DNA of 64,000 bases from NCBI GenBank assembly GCA_023525715.1, contig CM042011.1, forward strand, positions 58,570,854 to 58,634,853, in the 5' to 3' direction. How positions within the stretch are numbered: the stretch's first letter is position 1; each line of letters begins with the position of its first letter. The notes under the pieces are model-generated. The model ran no database searches and was not told where the DNA came from. It saw only the letters and a list, made by a program, of their open reading frames with translations. Origin of the DNA: Cichorium intybus (Eukaryota; Streptophyta; Magnoliopsida; Asterales; Asteraceae). Positions 60,071-64,000 of the stretch are shown piece after piece. The translations under genes were made by a program, and so were the position numbers.

Positions 60071-61372
60071 TTATCCCTCTTTTGATAAAGGCTTTTAAAA
60101 TTCAAACAAATGACATTTTCACTTAATCCCTTTATCCACTTCTAGTTTCTACTTAATATACCTTTACTTTGATACATTAATAAACTTAGTCCCTAATGTT
60201 TACTTTCGATCTCTTTTAGTTAAATCATCTATTGCGTGTAACCTAAAAGGACCTTACTATATATTGTAATATCACCAATTTGTTGTGACCATAGACCTTT
60301 TTATTGAACGACAACCATGGACATATAACCAACATATATGCCACTTGACATGGTTTATAAAATCCTATCAAGATTGTATAAAAGAACATCCCTCCTGAAT
60401 TTTGAATATAGTACATGTATGGATTGGGCACAACCCTATGACTATACTAAGTTTACTAGAGGTCCAAACTCATCAAAACTCGATATTTTATTCCTTATTT
60501 TCAATATCCAAAAACCTCTAATTACTCCAGGGTTAGTAAAATTTAATCAATAGGAATGATTCATAGCATCAGAAACAATATTTAAATACTAAGTATAACA
60601 TCCTTTAACACTCTAATCCCAAATGACCATTACAATTGAAGGTCTTCACCATTTCATCATTTGAATTTCAAAAACCAACTTGGAATCCAATATAAATGGT
60701 CTCTTTCAAGTTAGATGGACAATAACCATTAGAAACATAGTTCTAACACCTTCAAATTTCCAATATGTCCATCAAATCTCAAATGAAAGGATTTCAACAG
60801 TTAATCCCTATTTTAGTTCAATAACCATAAACTCAAAAAACAAAACAATGAGGTAGTGTTCTTACCAATAGAGATTTATTAGTTGACTTAGATACTTCCT
60901 TTAACATCAAATCTAATTCTCCCTATAAAATTTCTCTATAATTTGGATTTTTATATCAAGAACACGCATACTTGGTGCTTACCGAAATGACTAACCAAAA
61001 ACCTAAGGCACTTCATCTTAAATCTTCTTCTATTCATACATTGGGCCCTAATTACCGTTAAATCCAACTTCCAAACCCCAAAGCCTAGGTCCTTTCATTT
61101 ACCATCCAATTAAGAGTGTCTAGTTAATATATTACACTTAAAATCACAAATAAAGAATGTAAGGTCCTAACGAGGAAATGGCAATACGCAATACCACATA
61201 CAATAATCTCATTTCTTTTACTTATTATTAGAAATGGTAATTATCAGGAATAACTAAGTCTTTGCATTCTTTTACTAATTAAGTCCATGTATTCAAAATA
61301 GCAACGTACTTAAAATTTCTCATTATGCCTTAATTTCCATATAAAGAAGTTTACATCTTAATTCATCATCTT
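60071..61372. other. Unassigned AT-rich sequence
   Basis: May continue the LTR to its left. No gene, RNA or terminal repeat recognised. Confidence 0.35.
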
Positions 61373-61381
61373 TATTTTCTT

Positions 61382-61612
61382 GGTGGAATTTTGTTTATAT
61401 CCTTATAAATCGTTATAATTACGTATATATCATTGTAAAACATCAAAGTACTTGTATATCCTTATAAAATCTATAAAATCACATATATACCCAAATAATT
61501 AATTTAATGCTAATTAATTTTTGAAATTAAAAAATATCTTTAATTTGATATCTTATTATTAAAAAATTAAATGACTTGTAACTTTACATTATTACCCTTC
61601 CCCGGAAATTAA
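61382..61612 (+). repeat. Left TIR of the Pack-MULE
   Basis: About 230 AT-rich bases that align, with gaps, to the reverse complement of the right end. Best preserved in the outer 120 bases and near TTACCCTTCCCC. Confidence 0.75.
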
Positions 61613-62070
61613 GATTTTATCTCCTCTTTTCTACCAGTACATCAGGACCATCTTTCTTATCTTTCCTATCATTTCTTTTTCACTTTTCCACAACCATCCA
61701 ACTTCTACTTTGAGCTTGAAGATTTCGCAGCTGATATATGAGAAAGCTAAACGAAACGATGTTGTTGGGCTCGAGCTTGTACTTTGTGATTCTTAGGGAG
61801 AAATCTAAACGGAAGGATGTTACTTAGCTCGAGATTGACGTGCAAGCTTTACATGCAATTGGTTGTTCTTCACAAGTATGTAAGGTTTAGATGAAATTGG
61901 TTATTCTTGATCTATATTGTTCAAATATTAACGTTTTGCTCGAGATTGCTATGCAAGGTTTATAGGAAATCGACTTGTTGAAGTTCTGAATAACACCAAA
62001 TTGTTTATGACTTCAACATCAATCGTAGATATGTTCTCCTTCATCATTTCTGTGAGTGTTACTTGAATCT

Positions 62071-62175
62071 ATTACGGTAAGTTGGTTGGTTCTTTTATGG
62101 GATTTTTTTTCTCAAAGTACATTGGTATTGGGGATCCAAAACACATATTACGGTAAGTTGGTTGGTTCTTTTAGC
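62071..62175. repeat. Direct duplication inside the Pack-MULE
   Basis: TTACGGTAAGTTGGTTGGTT is present at about 62070 and 62148. A second block AAAGTACATTGGTATTG is also duplicated (about 62115 and 62278). Confidence 0.8.
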
Positions 62176-62442
62176 CCTCGTACAATAAATCTCTTTGTTG
62201 GATTTAACTGTGGGATGGCTATGGCTACTGCTAGATAAGTCACCTGGCAAGTACATTGTCTTCTAGGATTCTTTCTTAAAGTACATTGGTATTGTACATT
62301 GTATTTCTTTGTGATTTTGTTCACACAGAGCTTTGGTGAATCTCTCATATGATATTTGGAGATGTTTTTTCAAGATACCATCCACCTTCATAAGGAGAGA
62401 CCCTGAATGTTAAATTTTAATTTTGATTTAATTTTATTTCAG

Positions 62443-62981
62443 ATTAACATTCCAATGTTTGCTTTAGAATGGACAAGACTTGGAATGTTAACCCATTTTA
62501 CAGTTGTACGTAAGCTTGACGACACTTTTTTTCTAATGGGATTTAAGAAAGAAGCAACAGATAAAAACTCAAAAGTCGGGTCAAATATCATTAGCATGGA
62601 AAGCAGGGAAGGAGCTTTATTAAACCGATTAATGATTGAATTACACAAATTAGATAGTGACATTCTTGTTGGTCACAACATATCTGGATTTGACCTTGTG
62701 TTCTTCTCAATAGAGTCAAGGTTTGAAATATTAATGGATTGATTTAATGAGTTTAATAGGAACATTGTATTGTTATTTATTAATAATGATGGTGTGTAAT
62801 ATTGCAGGCTTGCAAAGTTCCTAACAGCTTGTGGTAAAAAATAGGAAGACTTAAGCGGTCTCAAATGCCTAGACTCAATAAAGGAAGTACGGTTTTTGGG
62901 TCAGGGGCAGGAATTATGTCTTGCATTGCTGGTAGGCTTTTATGTGATACCTTTTTATGCTCTCGTGATCTTTTGAAAGAG
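62443..62981 (+). pseudogene. POLA1-like: DNA polymerase alpha catalytic subunit fragment (two exons)
   Basis: Exon 62443-62720 follows an ATTTCAG acceptor and reads FALEWTRLGMLTHFTVVRKL, then ALLNRLMIELHKLDSDILVG and HNISGFDL, the exonuclease-fold region of family B replicative polymerase alpha. A 2-base loss breaks the frame just after HNISGFDL. Intron 62721-62807 has GT-AG ends. Exon 62808-62981 begins ACKVPNSLW, then a stop, KIGRLKRSQMP, and after that TVFGSGAGIMSCIAGRLLCD with the ending SRDLLKE at a GTAATG donor. In cells the parent protein starts DNA synthesis with primase. This copy has a stop and frame damage and lacks the polymerase palm, so it is not functional as an enzyme. Homology is from recognising the motif series. 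Confidence 0.85.
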
Positions 62982-63249
62982 GTAATGCAGAACCAAAATG
63001 AATTGAATGTAAATATTAATTGAATGCATAACCATACCTGTCGTGATAAAGAAGAGTAAAACTTGGTTTATTGATGATTTTTGTAACTTGCAATGTAGAG
63101 GACAATAAGGAAAAACGGAAAACGACTATGTAGCTTGCGATGATGAGTATTGGCGTATAGGAAGGAAGACTCTGATGAGGGTAACGGCGCACTGTTGTTC
63201 ACGATTTTACAGTAATCATGATTTTCGACATTTATCTTGATTAATTGAT

Positions 63250-63474
63250 TTCATTGTAATCTTTAATTAGGGAAGGGCACTTTAGTAATATAACATGGTA
63301 GTTTTATATTTATATGAATTTTTTAATATTAAATTAGTTTAATCCTAATTAAAATATAAATTTGGATATAGATGTAAATTCTATATTTTTAGAATGATAT
63401 ATATGTAATTTTAAAGTTTATAGGGATATTGAAGTAATATTTAAACTTTATAAGGATGTACATGAAATTCTGCC
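63250..63474 (-). repeat. Right TIR of the Pack-MULE
   Basis: Inverted partner of 61382-61612, flanked by the 9-bp TSD. Confidence 0.75.
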
Positions 63475-63483
63475 TATTTTCTT

Positions 63484-64000
63484 ATTGGCACATATTTCAT
63501 AGTTAAATACCAATTAAGTCCTTAATGGAATTTTTGTTATTTTAAGTTAAAGAAAATCTATCTGTACCAAAGGCTTTTATAATATATTGTGTAAGTTGTA
63601 AAAGTTGAACGTTGAGTAGCATAAAGGTGAACATATTGCATTTTAAAGTTGAAATGTTATGGTGGACATAAGTGAACACATTGAATTCCAAAGTTGAACA
63701 TTAAGTGGCATAAAGTTTATATTTCGCATATTCATTCATACTGGGTATGAATTGATAGATGATGAATCATCCAACAACTCTAAGCTTCTCTCCTAGCATT
63801 CAACCTGAGTACACGTCAAAATAGGTTAGGCAATAGAAATGCCTAGTGAGTTTACCAGAGGTTGCCCTTCTAGAGTGACTGATGTCGACACTACACTCGG
63901 GACAACCCCAAAATCATGTAAAACATCAAAGAGTAGAATACATCATCAAAATATCTCAAAGATCTTCAAACATCATTAAAAGTATATTTCATCAAATCAA
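63484..64000. other. Spacer to the window end
   Basis: A diverged tandem duplication (AAGTTGAAC.TT.AGT.GCATAAAG) lies at about 63600-63716. No gene recognised. Confidence 0.4.

Larger units (their letters stand above)
61382..63474 (+). mobile_element. Pack-MULE carrying a DNA polymerase alpha fragment
   Basis: Perfect 9-bp repeats TATTTTCTT (61373-61381, 63475-63483) flank ends GGTGGAATTTTGTTTATATC and the complement of GGCAGAATTTCATGTACATC. The arms stay alignable inward for about 200 bp: shared CCTTATAAA, ACATATATA and TTACCCTTCCCC/TGCCCTTCCCTAATT blocks. No transposase is present. The interior holds two exons and one intron of the DNA polymerase alpha catalytic subunit gene. TSD length and long TIRs identify a Mutator-type element, and the captured gene makes it a Pack-MULE. 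Confidence 0.88.

Noticed and set aside
62056..62238. Upstream exons of DNA polymerase alpha
   Set aside because: The reading is created by a tandem duplication and has no similarity I can recognise to the polymerase.

Overview
The window looks like repeat-rich intergenic DNA from a flowering plant, most likely a eudicot. It is AT-rich and holds nearly every class of plant transposable element. I cannot name the species. Some repeat styles resemble those seen in asterids, but that is only an impression. I found no intact host gene: every convincing coding stretch belongs to a mobile element or is a captured gene fragment.

Left part (1-15.4 kb). The window opens inside a gypsy-type LTR (ends 1028), followed by a copia gag remnant (1.7-2.4 kb). 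Several short DNA transposons follow, with target-site duplications (TSDs) readable in the sequence: hAT elements at 2914-3831, 5347-6310, 7293-7795, 8822-9655 and 14072-14576, a Mutator-like MITE at 9235-9467, and a Harbinger-like element at 11662-12599. The hATs at 7293 and 8822 sit inside an old minus-strand copia element (6762 to about 11.66 kb), and the MITE sits inside the second hAT, so three layers of insertion are visible.

Middle part (15.4-43.3 kb). A copia element (15467-20524) has three in-frame stops and a 3' LTR cut off at a TA microsatellite. A 1.1-kb solo LTR lies at 22202-23302. An old hAT with a recognisable broken transposase (24608-30008, minus) carries a CACTA element (25403-28758) in its last apparent intron and is cut on the right by a minus-strand LTR (30009-30916). 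The DNA upstream of that LTR is interrupted by a 9.8-kb full-length chromovirus-type Ty3/gypsy element (31981-41776). This gypsy has nearly identical 2.5-kb LTRs, the TSD ACTAG, and a single gag-pol frame broken by two TAG codons. Another hAT (42216-43321) follows.

Right part (43.3-64 kb). A compact 2.67-kb element with copia-like LTRs (43979-46645) keeps one intact gag-protease ORF and no integrase, reverse transcriptase or RNase H. A small Helitron (47821-48324) and a foldback repeat (49.5-50.3 kb) come next. A 5.7-kb Mutator element (50301-55977) has about 100-bp TIRs, a 9-bp TSD, a broken mudrA-type transposase and a second minus-strand ORF. A second copy of the 1.1-kb solo LTR family is inserted between its left TIR and its transposase. 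A second copy of the copia leader/gag family lies at 57.7-58.5 kb. At 61382-63474 a Pack-MULE with a 9-bp TSD carries two exons and an intron from the gene for the DNA polymerase alpha catalytic subunit.

The elements do not form a pathway. Their relationships are nesting (which entered which), family sharing (the two solo LTRs; the two copia gag fragments) and gene capture (two candidate Pack elements). All similarity statements come from reading motifs, not from database searches.
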